DNA of 64,000 nt, taken from NCBI RefSeq assembly GCF_041381155.1, contig NC_091137.1:20877655-20941654 (forward strand), written 5' to 3'. The notes under the pieces were generated by a model. It did no database searches. It saw only the letters and a program-made list of their open reading frames with translations, and had not been told where the DNA came from. This document shows positions 22,301-32,986 of the stretch, one piece after another. Positions within the stretch are counted from its first letter, which is position 1, and every line of letters starts with the position of its first letter. This stretch comes from Argopecten irradians. Lineage: Eukaryota; Mollusca; Bivalvia; Pectinida; Pectinidae. Position numbers and translations under genes: made by a program.

Positions 22301-23220
22301 TTACCGTCCCAGGATAGTGCTTTATACCACGTGATACTTCCGGTTTTGATTGGGTTTCTGTTATTGGTGGTACTGACAATCATATTGTGCTGCTTATTGG
22401 CGATTGCCCGTAGGAAGAATCGTAAGTGGGAACCAGAAGCGCCGGAGTCTATAGAGTAAGTTAATGATAGATGATGTAGATCTGCTTCCTTTATCTAGTC
22501 TGTCATCACACGAGGCTGACGTGTAGTAAAAATAGTTTTCTTCTTCTTCTACTTTCTGGTCAGGTCGACGTATAATTTAAATTGACTGACATCCGACTTA
22601 TATGTCTTTGTCTGTCATCGCTTATTGGCAAAGTTTACCTCCTGTCTTCTAAGTTAACTCGTCGACTATAGGTGACAATACCTATAGTCGACGTGCAGCA
22701 TTGGTAATTTGATGCATTATTGAAATCAACTGACATCGCTTAGATGTCATAATATATTCACTCATCTGTCGTCGCTTAGGTGTTCTATAATATCAAGTCA
22801 TCTGTCGTCGCTTATAACCGATGATAAGTTCTTGTTTTGTCTTGGATTGTTGTCGAATGTGTGTTCTATCATCTGTCGTCACTTTTGGCCTACGTAGAGC
22901 TCTGGTCGCCTGTTGTTTTGTATCGCCGACGCGTAGTCAAGTTTGTCACCTGGCCGCACTGTCATCACTCATCGTGGATTTCTGGCCTTGTATCATGGAC
23001 TATGGTCAACGCGTAGTTCTAAACAGCTGCTTGGATTTCGAGAGAGTCCTTCAGCATAGGAATATGAAAAATAGTGTACATGTTTTTTTTTTTATTTTTC
23101 AGTTCCGACAGATCGGAAGAGCCGTATTTCTCCTCCGGACCATTCTTCTTACCACATCTCAAGTATCCACAATCTCCATTTTCTCCGCTTGATCACCCTT
23201 CTCTAGGTAAAACAAACTAG
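9151..23220 (+). CDS. Transmembrane mucin-like gene (PTS repeats, SEA-like, EGF, TM), 5' end not found
   Basis: A cell-surface mucin is inferred from four linked parts on one strand. First is a very long Thr/Ser/Pro region in repeats whose periods (30, 36, 90 bp) are all multiples of three. Then come a SEA-like exon (20324-20528), a six-Cys EGF-like domain split by a phase-2 intron (21797-21893 and 22237-22455), and a hydrophobic helix with basic stop-transfer residues plus a cytoplasmic tail (to 23220). Junction phases agree through the last four exons. The order SEA-EGF-TM matches vertebrate MUC3/MUC12/MUC17-type mucins, which form cell-surface glycocalyx; that is family knowledge, and orthology is not claimed. 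N-terminal exons were not found, and indels, probably consensus errors, interrupt the repeats. Confidence 0.65.
13300..14620 (+). repeat. Irregular Thr/Pro-rich repeats, transition block
   Basis: Less regular Thr/Pro/Ser-coding repeats, with recurrent ACAACACCGTCCACAACTAC and occasional Ile-rich interruptions (for example IPIASISTS-like segments near 13620, 13920 and 14320). It is more diverged than the flanking arrays, which suggests an older part of the PTS domain. Confidence 0.7.
14362..15453 (+). CDS. Intact stretch of the mucin PTS domain (363 codons)
   Basis: This is the only long uninterrupted frame through the repeats. It runs through irregular Thr/Pro units, then a 12-residue repeat (TTPAIPTTTTPS and variants), and ends in a less repetitive Ser/Thr/Pro/Lys segment with PEEEIPKHSTTTSSSNR. 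The first Met is internal to the exon and not a start. The stop at 15451-15453 may not be used: a GTAAAG donor-like site lies at about 15427. Codon order matches the flanking arrays, so it is the best evidence for the true reading frame. Confidence 0.7.
   Translation: MKTTTQTTTKPFTTIITRPTTTPSTFTPTTTPSIMKTTSPTTTKPFTTMITQTTTTPSTTTPTTMTPSITTTTTPTTMTKSRRPVIPTITTPSTTPAIPTTTTPSTMPALPTITITFITPGEPTTTKPSTTPGIPTATTPSTTPAIPTTTTPSTTPAIPTNTTPATTPAIPTTTTLSTTQAIPTTTPSKTPAIPKSTKPATSPATPTILTPSTTPAIPTITTPVTTPAIPTITTPSTTPAIPTITTPVTTPAIPAIKTPSTTPAIPTTTTQSITPVIPIITIPSTMPNLPTTTTTPLTSPKIPTPSTPSKFQTVPKFPSKSTSSTSNPEEEIPKHSTTTSSSNRTTSAEFILFSKSKESSFFP
14625..15245 (+). repeat. 36-bp coding minisatellite (TTPAIPTTTTPS)
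   Basis: About 17 copies of a 36-bp unit (core ACAACGCCAGCTATACCAAC). The copies are in frame with each other and differ mostly by substitutions, some synonymous. This contrasts with the indel-ridden arrays on both sides. Confidence 0.88.
15490..17260 (+). repeat. 90-bp repeats (30-residue Ser/Thr/Glu unit), poor consensus
   Basis: Best seen at about 16990-17215, the unit contains ACTTCCGGTAGCGTGAGATG followed by an ACAGATGGAACTAC block and a GAAACGGAAATTCC block. Only one forward frame is open, giving TSGSVRCFTTTSTDGTTF then TETEIPTTTEGS. The unit includes one Cys, unusual for a PTS repeat. Upstream copies become progressively garbled by indels. Confidence 0.75.
17260..19720. other. Low-quality consensus; degraded 90-bp repeat remnants
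   Basis: The sequence is full of G, A and T homopolymer runs (for example around 17390, 17500, 17545, 18220, 18780 and 18960). Fragments of the 90-bp mucin unit (GGTAG, ACAGATGG and ACTACTTT pieces) recur at irregular spacing to about 18600. I read this as unpolished or mis-collapsed assembly of the mucin array. Short ORFs here (17288-19720) are not believable genes. Confidence 0.6.
20324..20528 (+). CDS. Mucin-like gene, SEA-like exon
   Basis: Between the acceptor TTTATATTACAG and the donor ACAG|GTATGT. The first part reads YINSSITVIYDVIFNTTVTD, resembling the SEA-domain strand around the GSVVVxYDVIF autocleavage site. The second part, one frame over, reads EVIIDTVRENGGIIVGND and ends NRTSHIDT in phase 1, matching the next exon exactly (GTT GAT). 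A single-base indel near the GGG at about 20405 would explain the change of frame; a consensus error is likely. The Gly of the cleavage motif is Ser here. Confidence 0.6.
20755..21652. repeat. 21-bp minisatellite inside a mucin-gene intron
   Basis: About 42 copies of a 21-bp unit (core CATTCTCCTGCTACAGCTG) lie between the SEA-like and EGF exons, whose splice sites and phases join across it. The unit length is a multiple of three and the unit has no stop in five of six frames, so long Leu-rich (plus) and Arg/Ser-rich (minus) ORFs arise that are not likely to be proteins. Confidence 0.88.
21797..21893 (+). CDS. Mucin-like gene, EGF exon 1
   Basis: Acceptor TTATTTTCAG, donor TGCAA|GTACGT. It encodes VDVSDMCFVYNYRNVC followed by RNNSVC and FVNEDFYPAC: Cys 1-4 of an EGF-like domain with normal spacing. 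It enters in phase 1 and leaves in phase 2. Confidence 0.82.
22237..22455 (+). CDS. Mucin-like gene, EGF end, TM helix and juxtamembrane exon
   Basis: Supplies Cys 5 and 6 of the EGF (KCDANFTGSNC), a short stalk, then a hydrophobic helix (VILPVLIGFLLLVVLTIILC) followed by CLLAIARRKNRKW, a basic stop-transfer. A type I membrane protein is implied. The donor ATAGA|GTAAGT leaves phase 2. Confidence 0.85.
22660..22693. repeat. Perfect 14-bp inverted repeat, 6-nt loop
   Basis: CGTCGACTATAGGT, the loop GACAAT, then the exact complement. It lies in the intron between the TM and tail exons, within a region of degenerate repeats carrying CATCTGTCGTCGCTTA (about 22560-22880). Confidence 0.9.
23103..23220 (+). 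CDS. Mucin-like gene, cytoplasmic tail exon
   Basis: After a T-rich acceptor (TTTATTTTTCAG) the phase-2 junction gives DSDRSEEPYFSSGPFFLPHL, then a Pro-rich end (YPQSPFSPLDHPSLGKTN) and a TAG stop. The acidic/Ser and aromatic content fits a signalling tail, but no named motif is claimed. A TAG|GTAAAA donor-like site just before the stop could allow a further exon. An ORF in another frame over this exon is a shadow. Confidence 0.72.
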
Positions 23221-23874
23221 ACTTTTTTCTATTCCGTCATGGTTTTACTAAATTAAAATGAAAAAAGAAACATTTAAAAAAACCATATTTTATCAATTTA
23301 CTTGTTAGCATATTCTTACACTGATTAATAACGATAGATGTCTTAAAAATTACTTTTGTTTAAATGAAAGCTAGCATACCATTATTAAATAATGAAGCAT
23401 CCTTTTTGATGAGTTTGAATTTGAATATACTTATAACTAGTAAATGGTTAGGGCGAATGCTATTAGAATATTGAGTTTTCAAAACTGGTAAACAGGACGA
23501 TATTTTAGCGATATTATGAAATATGTTCTAGGACGACACAAAGTACATTTCCTATTCATAGTTGTACTAAGTTTTATAGTATAATATATTTTGGCCCCCT
23601 CGTTCCGATAAAAACTGTCTATGCACAGAATGTAAATGTATACTTTATGAATATTACAGTAACAAGTGATTTGTGTACATGTGAATAAGTGATGATGAAT
23701 GATGGTTGTTAATCTGTATTACTTACATGTTTTCTTGACTATAAGTAATGCTAAATGATATGGTTAAAGATAGTGAATCTAAATTGCATGATCTATTACT
23801 GTATGTGTGTGGGAATGTATTAGTGTGATTATGTCGTGTCTTTTTACGTATATATTTATCAAAATATTTGGACA

Positions 23875-23880
23875 AATAAA
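23875..23880 (+). terminator. Poly(A) signal candidate for the mucin-like gene
   Basis: AATAAA about 655 bp after the mucin-like stop codon, at the end of an AT-rich 3'-UTR-like stretch with no ORF. Confidence 0.45.
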
Positions 23881-23951
23881 ACAATAATATTCAAAAACTG
23901 ACTTGGTGACTTATGAAAAGCTTACCATTTCCTCCATTTAAAAGTGTTTTC

Positions 23952-24251
23952 CTAACCATATACTGGATGAGATTCACCAAGTAGAGATTGTACTTTGATC
24001 TGGAATGACACATTTCCTTTTGTTGTAGCTTCTGAAGGAGACAAGTCATTGTGGGAGATGTATTTACACAACGAGACGTATTTTAACTCTCCAACCATAC
24101 ACACAACATATGATACATGATCAAACTTTTGGTAAGTGAGATGTACGTGTAACAAATCAGACATGTCTAACCATGATGGAAGCAGATGTTGAAGTTGTAA
24201 TAAGAAACAGTTCATTTCAAAATATCGGTTTTCTTTAAAGACGGAAAGTGA
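23952..24251 (-). CDS. Putative terminal exon of an unidentified minus-strand gene
   Basis: A 99-codon frame follows an acceptor-like CCTGTTTCTTGTAAG and reads SLSVFKENRYFEMNCFLLQL, then LTYQKFDHVSYVVCMVGELK, ending SLLGESHPVYG and a stop. Its composition is protein-like and unlike the AT-rich surroundings. I do not recognise the family. No upstream exon was found on the minus strand, so this may be a pseudogene remnant or chance. It would converge with the mucin-like gene. Confidence 0.3.
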   Translation of the reverse strand, partial: SLSVFKENRYFEMNCFLLQLQHLLPSWLDMSDLLHVHLTYQKFDHVSYVVCMVGELKYVSLCKYISHNDLSPSEATTKGNVSFQIKVQSLLGESHPVYG

Positions 24252-24259
24252 CTTACAAG

Positions 24260-27200
24260 AAACAGGATCATTATTTAATCACAATGTGAATGTTTTTATA
24301 AATAAATACTTTTATATACTACCTAGGTGTATCAGCGTGTAGATTTTTGTCGTCTATGGTGGACGTGCTGCAGGCCTAACAAACAGCAGACGTTTCTACA
24401 GTTCATCCTACAGTGGTCCACGGTGGCTATCTGCAATTCTACTCAAACCTCATTATAACCAACACTTAGACTTCGCGGGCATACCAAAGTGTTTGGGATA
24501 TAAGTGTTCGGATTATGGAGTATGCTAGAAAGTGAGATGCCACAAGTAATGTCATTGTCAGTGCAATGTCAGCATTCTGAGGAGTGAATGTTCGGAATGT
24601 CAGACCGTTAGATTTTGTAGGCTCCAAAATGTCATAGCACGTGATTATAAAAGCATTAAATACCAGGACACAGGACATAGATGTAGAAATCAAGAGTCCC
24701 ATACCACGTGATTCAACGGGCATAACATCACACGGTTAAATGGGCATAAGAAATGTCAGACCACGTGATTATATATTGACATATAGATGTTGGCCATATT
24801 ATTTCTGCGCTTATTATTTGTTTTACCTAAATCAGTGCAAACGAAATGCTTTTAGTAGAAACATTATGAGAAAATTGGAATCGCAAGGTTTCCGTATCAT
24901 GTTAAAATAATAGTTTATGCCAACAGACCGTCTCACTTTATTTATCTATTTCAATATAATTATGCTTGTCGAACTGTGTATTACTTGTATTGTCATTTCA
25001 ATATCAAGGGAAATTAATTAAACCTCGTTGGGCACAGTAGCTAGCGTCCTCCTGTATTTTTGCTATAGTCAGTATATAAATAATAGCATGAGAAACATAA
25101 ATGTACCATACTTGCACATCCGTAAAGTGTCGCTTGTATACATTGATTTATGTACATGTACAAGTACATAAAATGAAAAGCTATTACACACATATCTTTC
25201 ACGAGACACATAATCGTAACGACGAGAACACGGTCAAAGGCCATGATGACTTCTGTATCCAACATGTAGTCAGAGTGATGCTGAATATCTTCTACAAACA
25301 ACAGGTAACCAGGGAGACGAGAGGTCATAGATCATGCTGAATAACTTCTACATCCAACAGGTAGTCAGGGAGACGGCAGAGAGGTATATATGACCTCTAC
25401 CGCTGCACGGACCACCAGATGAGATGTCAGAATATCACGTGACTTTTGGCCTGAATTGTAATATATGACAGAGCAAAATATGAAATCCCAGACGAATCTG
25501 TGTGCACAGGAAAAACACTAGTGACATAAAAGGGATATTTCTTTGATCTACAGAAGAAGTGTATATATAGTATAACAAAATCCTGATATAACTACAACTA
25601 ATCCAAGATGATGTTAACATTTTTAAAAATAATCAAATTATATAACATGTGATTTAACGAATTTAAAGCTACTTTATGAAAGTCAGAAAGATATTCTTCA
25701 TTGGATTTGTTGTCTATTCATAGGATGTTATTTATTATACTAGTATAATTATTAATATTGATATCAAGATATAATTGCAGTATACAATAATCTGAAGGTA
25801 ATTGTGGTTGTTGCGGGTTACCTCCCATTATATACTAAAAATATTTTTGATATATTTTGCTTTCAATAATTATTCATTCACACACTCAAATGAAAGGAAG
25901 ATCCATATCTAATTCTATATAAGATCTCCTATCAACTAGTTATTTTGTATATAAGTACCTCATTTTATTTTCTTCTGTAATATCTTGGGTTCCGTCGATA
26001 CTCAAAACTCAACTCATGCAAACGACGGTGATCTAACTTTTTGAGTATGGATAGTGTAATATCTTGGGTTCCGTCGATACTCAAAACACACTAATTCATT
26101 CTAACAGTAAAACCTTGAAACCGGATACGGAGTTCCGGACGTCATTCTAAAAGCGGACAACAACGTTAACATAATGAAGCGACGGTACACATAGAACCAT
26201 TAATGTCAATACATTACATATAGGAAAAAAGTGAAGGCAGCATAGGCAAGACAGGTGATGGCGGTGAACGTTTGAAAAATTTCAAATCACATAGCCACTC
26301 GTATCCTCTATTTCTATAATGTTGTTGATTAAATTTTATGTTTAAACCAAACTGTACTTTAATTTAGCAAAATTAAAAATGGTTTCATCAAGAGAGCATT
26401 CTTTTAATACTGCCTACAAAAGAATAAATAAAAAATGCTAGTCCTAAAATATGCATAGCTATGGACTGAAGGAAACAAATAAAGTGTGTCAAACATTCTA
26501 TTACTTTCAAGGTAGCAAAATTATACTCTAATCAGATAAAAACAAAAAGAAATTCATACTGAAAAGAACAAATACAACGAACTTATTTGTTTTGTTCCGA
26601 TATAAACTGGTTAACAAGTCAATTATCTTTGCTTTTAAATATGACAGATAGTGAAAATTAAAAGTAATTAGTTATCGTGCGTTTTATTTAGGTATAACGA
26701 AGAGTAAAATATATAGTTATTAAAAGACGTGTAATATACGCACCATGTAATCGGAGGTATCCACCTGGCCTGCATCAGTCTCGGTTCTGCAATGACTCAA
26801 GTATGCCTAATGTACATAAATAAATATATATGATATGATCAAATGTGACAAATACGTAAATATAACGATGGGCATTGTTCATACGTTTTAGTACTTAACT
26901 TTAATACACACATAAGGACACACTTAAGATTGAGTCGTTATCAATGTATATATATATTGCTTACTTTATAAACACGTAATCTATAAGTATTACATTGAAT
27001 GACGTTTTTCAGAGAAACAACATTGGCCGCGGTACGCACTTCCTACCATACATAATAACATAACTGTATTTTAATTGACACATACAATTCCTACTTTCAT
27101 TTTCGGTTTTGTTAAATAGACATGCTTTACTCATAAATCGAAATTCAGTCACTGGACAGGAATATTGAAATATCGATAAAATGTGACAGACAGAGTTTTT

Positions 27201-29570
27201 ATATTTTAAAAAAAAATCAACAAAAATGATAATAAAATTGCCAAAACAACATGTCCCCTGCCCACTTACAAAACTAAGGAGGCAGTGCCCCTAATCTTCT
27301 TATCGACTGTATTTAGAAGCGCTCTAATGTCAGGCTGTCCGTTACTGGATAACATCTAACAAGTTACAGGTAGTGGGGACTCTTTACCTAGCTGATCCCC
27401 ACACCATTTCTACCTAGTAACAGTTCATGTGATAATTAGTGCGAGTACCACTTGGCCTATTTTGGAATTATAAGGGTCATCAATTATAGGTGGAATTTTC
27501 TCGTTTCATTGATTTTGATGTTACGGAGAAAATTATTTAGTGATATTTTATTTTCCAATAATACCGTATATGATAAAAAACGTTCCTCTTTCAATTATAT
27601 ATATATAGTATATTACATGAGTGATCATTTCATATGATATTTTATGATACGAGTCTAAGAAGTTTTTGTTTTTGCGACCCTTACGAGCAAAAATTAAAAC
27701 TTCGAGCCGAGTTTCATAAAATCTCAAATGAAATGAACACAAATTTAAAATACTTAAATTATTATCACATTACTACAAAACCCCACATTACAAAGACTTT
27801 CATGTAAAAAAGTATTCCGAAAATCTAGCAGAAGCCGCCATTTTCTCCCGTCGTTCTCGTAAACCTAACGTCACGTAATGTTTCCTGCCTTCATTTTATT
27901 GTTTCTGTCTGACTTCACAATGAATTTCTATCAAAAGAAAATCTCTCCTGGTTATATTTCACTACATATGCAAAAATATTACACGGCGAAATAACTCGAT
28001 ATCAGGCGGATTATGTGATAAAATATGTTCGGTTTTGTTTAAATATCATTATCGTCTAACAAGAATATCGAGTTGTGCATGTGGCTTTACGCATAACAAT
28101 ACGTATCAGATTGCTGATGTAGTCAATGTTTATCTTTTCAATGATAAGACAGATCACCGCATCAGATGTACAACACAGAAGCCAGACATGGGAACAAGTT
28201 TTAAAAGGTACGTAATGATTCATGTTGGGGATAAACAACAGCACTAAACTGGTTATTTTTCTCACATGATTGACATATCACTGGCGCGTGCCGGCCGTCA
28301 TGAGATCACATGTGATAATCGTTCTACAATGCTGGCGATAGATATGGCTGTCCAAGTGTGAGTTAGTTTAACAGTGTAAACTATGTATTCATAAAGCTAT
28401 GTTCCAAAAATAGAAATAACCAAGTAACCGGCCAGTTTATGTAAAAGCGATTCAGATTTGTGGACACGATTTCATACACAATGCATATCATGAAGACAAA
28501 AACGTTCATCAAAATTAGGATAAAATCATTAAAAATTCAACCCTAAAAGTGTATAATTGGAGATGCTGTGTTACAGTTTATTTGTAGGTGTTAATATATA
28601 TCGTAAAATAGATTTTACCTCTAATACTGCATAGCCACGTTATTCTAAACTTTAGCAATCATCATATTCGTCTTAATCCGTAATCAAAGTTCAGTTCTGA
28701 ATATCATAAAGTATAAATGTATATATCAAAACGGGACAGAATAGACGTGGGTAGCACAACGTCATATCATGGCGAGGGCATAGAATAGAAAAAAAAGACA
28801 TTGTTAAATTCATATTAATATTTTAGACATAAGCTCTGTGACATTTTAAGGAATTACTACTGAATACAGATAAACTTATCGTAGCAAATATTATTAATAT
28901 CCAAAACATGACTGAATACTTCAAGGACAAAAACACACAAAAAAAAGTTTCAATACTTTCAGAAGTTTATAGATGTTGTTTATTATCTGGTGTTCAGTAA
29001 ACAGGTGCGTGCATGTTTGCCGACAGCCATTTAAGCATGTGGTTATTACGTGTGATGTATATAAAGAATACAACCAAGAATATAAATCTCTGAATGGTGA
29101 AGCATGAACTGTATACTAATTATACACGTATATATACATCCTAATCTTATCTGCTTTTTAAAGTAAGAAATGATTTTAGCTGTATTATTGGAACAATGAA
29201 ATAAATAGTTGTATGCAGCGTTAAACTTATAGATCGTGTATTTACATGTAAAGTACAATCCCAATCACATTACAATGCAGGAGGCGAAGCATCGCGATCA
29301 GTAGTTAATGCTTTATTTGTCATGTTTGCATAATAATGCTGCGTTTGATAAAAACACAAATTATGATATGTGCAGTTTATTTGAAAAGCATGAAAGGCAT
29401 GATGGAGTAATAAAATTGTTGATACATTCATCACAAATCCAGAAGTTACAGTCTAGAAAACAGATGATGTGAGCGGTGATTGTACGTATTTTATTCATTT
29501 TTTAAATACTACAATAAAACATTACCATATTCAGACAAGGTTACAAAGGAAAAATTATTGGTTCAAATTG
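24260..29570. other. Gene-poor AT-rich region
   Basis: No convincing gene. It contains three CACGTGATT motifs (about 24639, 24702 and 24757) spaced about 55-63 bp in a degenerate repeat, a set of related blocks with CAACAGGTAGTCAGGGAGA around 25260-25380, and the 78-bp duplication at 25977. The remainder is AT-rich with only short incidental ORFs. Confidence 0.5.
25977..26087. repeat. Direct duplication, 78-bp spacing
   Basis: GTAATATCTTGGGTTCCGTC and the following GATACTCAAAAC occur at 25977 and 26055. The spacer contains TTTTTGAGTATGGATA, a near inverted copy of the GATACTCAAAA end, so the unit can also fold. Confidence 0.85.
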
Positions 29571-29979
29571 TTAAAGGCCCACTACCTTTCCGGAGCAAAA
29601 TTTAAAGGTTTCTTAAAAAACATTAATAACAAAAGAAAATATATATCGATGGCTTAAGATGAGGTTACAACACCAAACATATGCAAGATTTCCTGTCTAA
29701 TGTACGGTAACAGTGGAGATTCATTTCGCTGTTTTGCTGTCTGGCGCAGTGATAGTCAACTACCGCGCGGCATTTAGGACGACGGCGGGAAACATAAAAC
29801 GACCCGCGTTACGAAAATTAACATTTTATTTTTTCTAATTAAACAGTTCTGAAGGTGATGATACGTGTGCTAGTAAACGTATAGTTAATAACTTCTGCGA
29901 CTCTACAAAATTATTGATCTCGTTTTACATTCCTATTTTAAAAATTAAAAGCCATTTCGGAAAGGTAGTGGCCCTTTAA
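29571..29979. mobile_element. TTAA-flanked MITE, family A (Kolobok-like)
   Basis: A 409-bp element bounded by TTAA on both sides with inverted termini AAGGCCCACTACCTTTCCGG and, on the other strand, AAGGGCCACTACCTTTCCGA. It has no ORF. TTAA targets with termini starting in purines followed by G fit the Kolobok superfamily, though piggyBac-like origin cannot be excluded without the transposase. A second copy at 32581 lies in opposite orientation. Confidence 0.8.
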
Positions 29980-30054
29980 GGTATGTTTAGTTAAAATTGT
30001 TAGACAATATGGAGACTGAATTACCACTTTGAACAACGTCGAGAGATCCCTCAT

Positions 30055-31285
30055 TTACATTAATAAAAAAGGATAGAGATGCCACATTTAATATTTATAT
30101 AAAAGGTAGAGAGCTATGCCACATTTAACAGTACTATAAAATAAAGAGCGATGCCATATTTGAAATATCGTCGGTTACCCACGTTTATTTAAAGATGCTT
30201 CACCGCCGACAGAGCATAAACGGTACTCATCATTTAAACAATTATTGGTGTTTAATCGTGTATATGTGTGTCTTATGAACACAAAAATGCATATAAAATT
30301 ATTCATTTTGCTTTTGAGTGTCATGGAGTGCTTTTTTTTGTTATGAAATTAATCACTTTTAATATTTTGATTTTGAAATAAAATTAGAAAAGCAAACTTT
30401 TCAATGATGGTTTGTAACTGAGGAAAAGTATTAATGCGTCTGCCGCTGTTTTAAATAGCGACACATACTATTCGTCAGTGGTGTACCATCTTTAACAATG
30501 ATATGGAATAGATATGCGACATTTAACAAATAATACTGAATAGAGATGTCATATTTAACTATGATAAGGTATAGAGATGCCACATTTAACAATGATATGG
30601 TATAGAGATGCCACATTTAACAATGATATGGTATAGAGATGCCACATTTAACAATGATATGGTATAGAGATGCCACATTTAACAATGATATGGAATAGAG
30701 ATGTCATATTTAACAATGATATGGAATAGAGATGTCATATTTAACTATGATATGGTATAGAGATGCCACATTTAACAATGATATGGTATAGAAATGTCAT
30801 ATTTAACAATGATATGGAATAGAGATGTCATATTTAACTATGATATGGTATAGAGATGCCACATTTAACAATGATAAGGTATAGAGATGCCACATTTAAC
30901 AATGATATGGAATAGAGATGTCATATTTAACTATGATATGGTATAGAGATGCCACATTTAACAATGATATGGTATAGAGATGCCACATTTAACAATGATA
31001 TGGTATAGAGATGCCACATTTAACAATGATATGGTATAGAGATGCCACATTTAACAATGATATGGTATAGAGATGCCACATTTTACAATAATACGGAATA
31101 GAGGTGTCATTTTAACAATGATAAGGAATAGATATGCCACATTAAAAAATGATAAGGAATAGAGATGCCATTTTAAACAATGATTTGGTATAGACATGTC
31201 ACATTTAACAATGATATGGTAAGGAGATAGCATTTTATAAATGATACGGAATAGAGATGTCACATTTATATTGATTAGAAAGACA
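30055..31285. repeat. 31-bp satellite array
   Basis: Tandem 31-bp units with core TATAGAGATGCCACATTTAA. The units are most regular at 30580-31080 and more diverged towards both ends. Roughly 30 well-preserved copies. No coding role: 31 is not a multiple of three and the ORFs are incidental. Confidence 0.9.
30186..30262. mobile_element. Remnant of TTAA MITE family B
   Basis: AAAGATGCTTCACCGCCGAC, then AGAGCATAAACG and AAACAATTATTGG, matches the reverse complement of the right end of the complete element at 36742-36980. One end only. Confidence 0.65.
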
Positions 31286-32580
31286 ACTATCAAATCTTAA
31301 AAGGATACCTGGTCTCCATTTCTCAAAACAAACTTAAGTTAAAACCTGACTTAGTTTATAATTTTTCAGAAAAATGTTTTTTTGACTTAGTTCTGCACTT
31401 TTGTTCCTAGAAATCGGACTCAGGCATATAAGTTATGAATCTACCATTGATATGTAAAGTAGAGAGATACCACATTTGATAAAAATCTATAATGAAGTAC
31501 AGAAATACTACATTAAACAAGGAATTATAATGAAGTACAGAAACACTACAGTTAACAAAGATATAAAGGTTAGGGAATTCAGTTACCGCAGCACTTGCGC
31601 TCAATTTTCGTTCTCCAAAAACATTTTTTTTTTCATTTTTATTATAAATGGTTATTTGAACAACCAACGAAATTATTACTCACATGTTTTTTTTTCTTTC
31701 ATTTTTTATGTTTCTTGGTTGTTTACAGCCAATTTAGTAAAGGAATTTGAAATAAAGGTAAGTAACTAACAATTAATAATTTTGTTTTGGTTTTGGGCTT
31801 GAAATAATTCTTAGAAAGAGAAGGGTCTTTTGTTTATTTAAATCGATTTACATAATAAATTTGGTCTAACGCAAAGTCAATAACGCATACAACCACGAAA
31901 AAGGAATTGAGGCAAATACCCGGGAGCCATATTTAACAAGGATAAATATGGAATATAGATGTCATATTTAACCAGAATAAAGAAGGTAGAGACATATATA
32001 GTATGGACATGTGAAGTAATCATACACCATATTTAATAAGGAAGTATAAGTTAATGAGATGAAATATCTATCAAATTTGATAAGGTAAAAGAATATCATG
32101 TTAAACATTGGTATGTGAGGTAGTGATATGCCACATTTTACAAGCATTTTATTCACAGTGCAGAATTTAAAAGGATAAATAATGAAGAAAGGTAACATAT
32201 TGAATATATTTATGTAGGTAAAGGGATTCCATATTTAGATATATATAACATAGCAGTGAGTTGTGTTCCGCGTCTTTGCGGATTATCGTTATCAACATAT
32301 CTTATTTTTGTATGTTTCCTTGGTTACAAGTTTATCTTTTGCGTTACAACCAAATAAAAACTTGCTGTATTTATTAAGGGTTTGAATCCTTACAGAGAAA
32401 TATATATTTTACTTTAAGTTACTGGATACACAATGTATTCGGTATTAACTAAACCCCACCAACACGACCAAGGACAATTTTAGCTAATGAAATATTAGCG
32501 TTTGCACAGAATGAAAATTGTACAAGGTTTAAAGGCCCACTATCAGTCCGTTATGGCTTATATTTTAATAAGTAGGAATG

Positions 32581-32986
32581 TTAAATGCCCACTACCTTTC
32601 CGAAACGGCTTTTAATTTTTAAAATGGGAATGTAAAACAAGATCGATAATTTTGTAGAGTCCTAAAAATGGTTAACTTACCGTTAATACTACATTAATCA
32701 TCACCTTCTGAACGATTTAATTAAAATAAATAAAATGTTTATTTTCATAACGCGGGTCGTATTATGTTTCCCGCCGTCGTCCTAAATACCGCGCGGTAGT
32801 TGACTATTACTGCGCCAGACGGCAAAACAGCGAATTGACTCCACTGTTTTCATATATTACACAGGAAATCTTGCATATGTTTGGTGTCGTAACCTTATTT
32901 TAGATCATCGGTATGCATTTTCTGATGTTATTAATGTTTTTTAAGAAACCTTTATATCTTGCTCCGGAAAGGTAATGGGCCTTTAA
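32581..32986. mobile_element. TTAA-flanked MITE, family A, second copy (inverted)
   Basis: 406 bp with TTAA at both ends and the same termini as the copy at 29571, inverted. Shared internal blocks include GTTTCCCGCCGTCGTCCTAA and GACTCTACAAAATTAT (as reverse complement). A partial terminus (TTTAAAGGCCCACTATC) lies just upstream at about 32529. Confidence 0.8.

Noticed and set aside
22821-23192. 123-codon plus-strand ORF before the mucin tail
   Set aside because: It runs through an intron into the tail exon in the wrong frame; the phase-2 junction from the TM exon gives the better reading.
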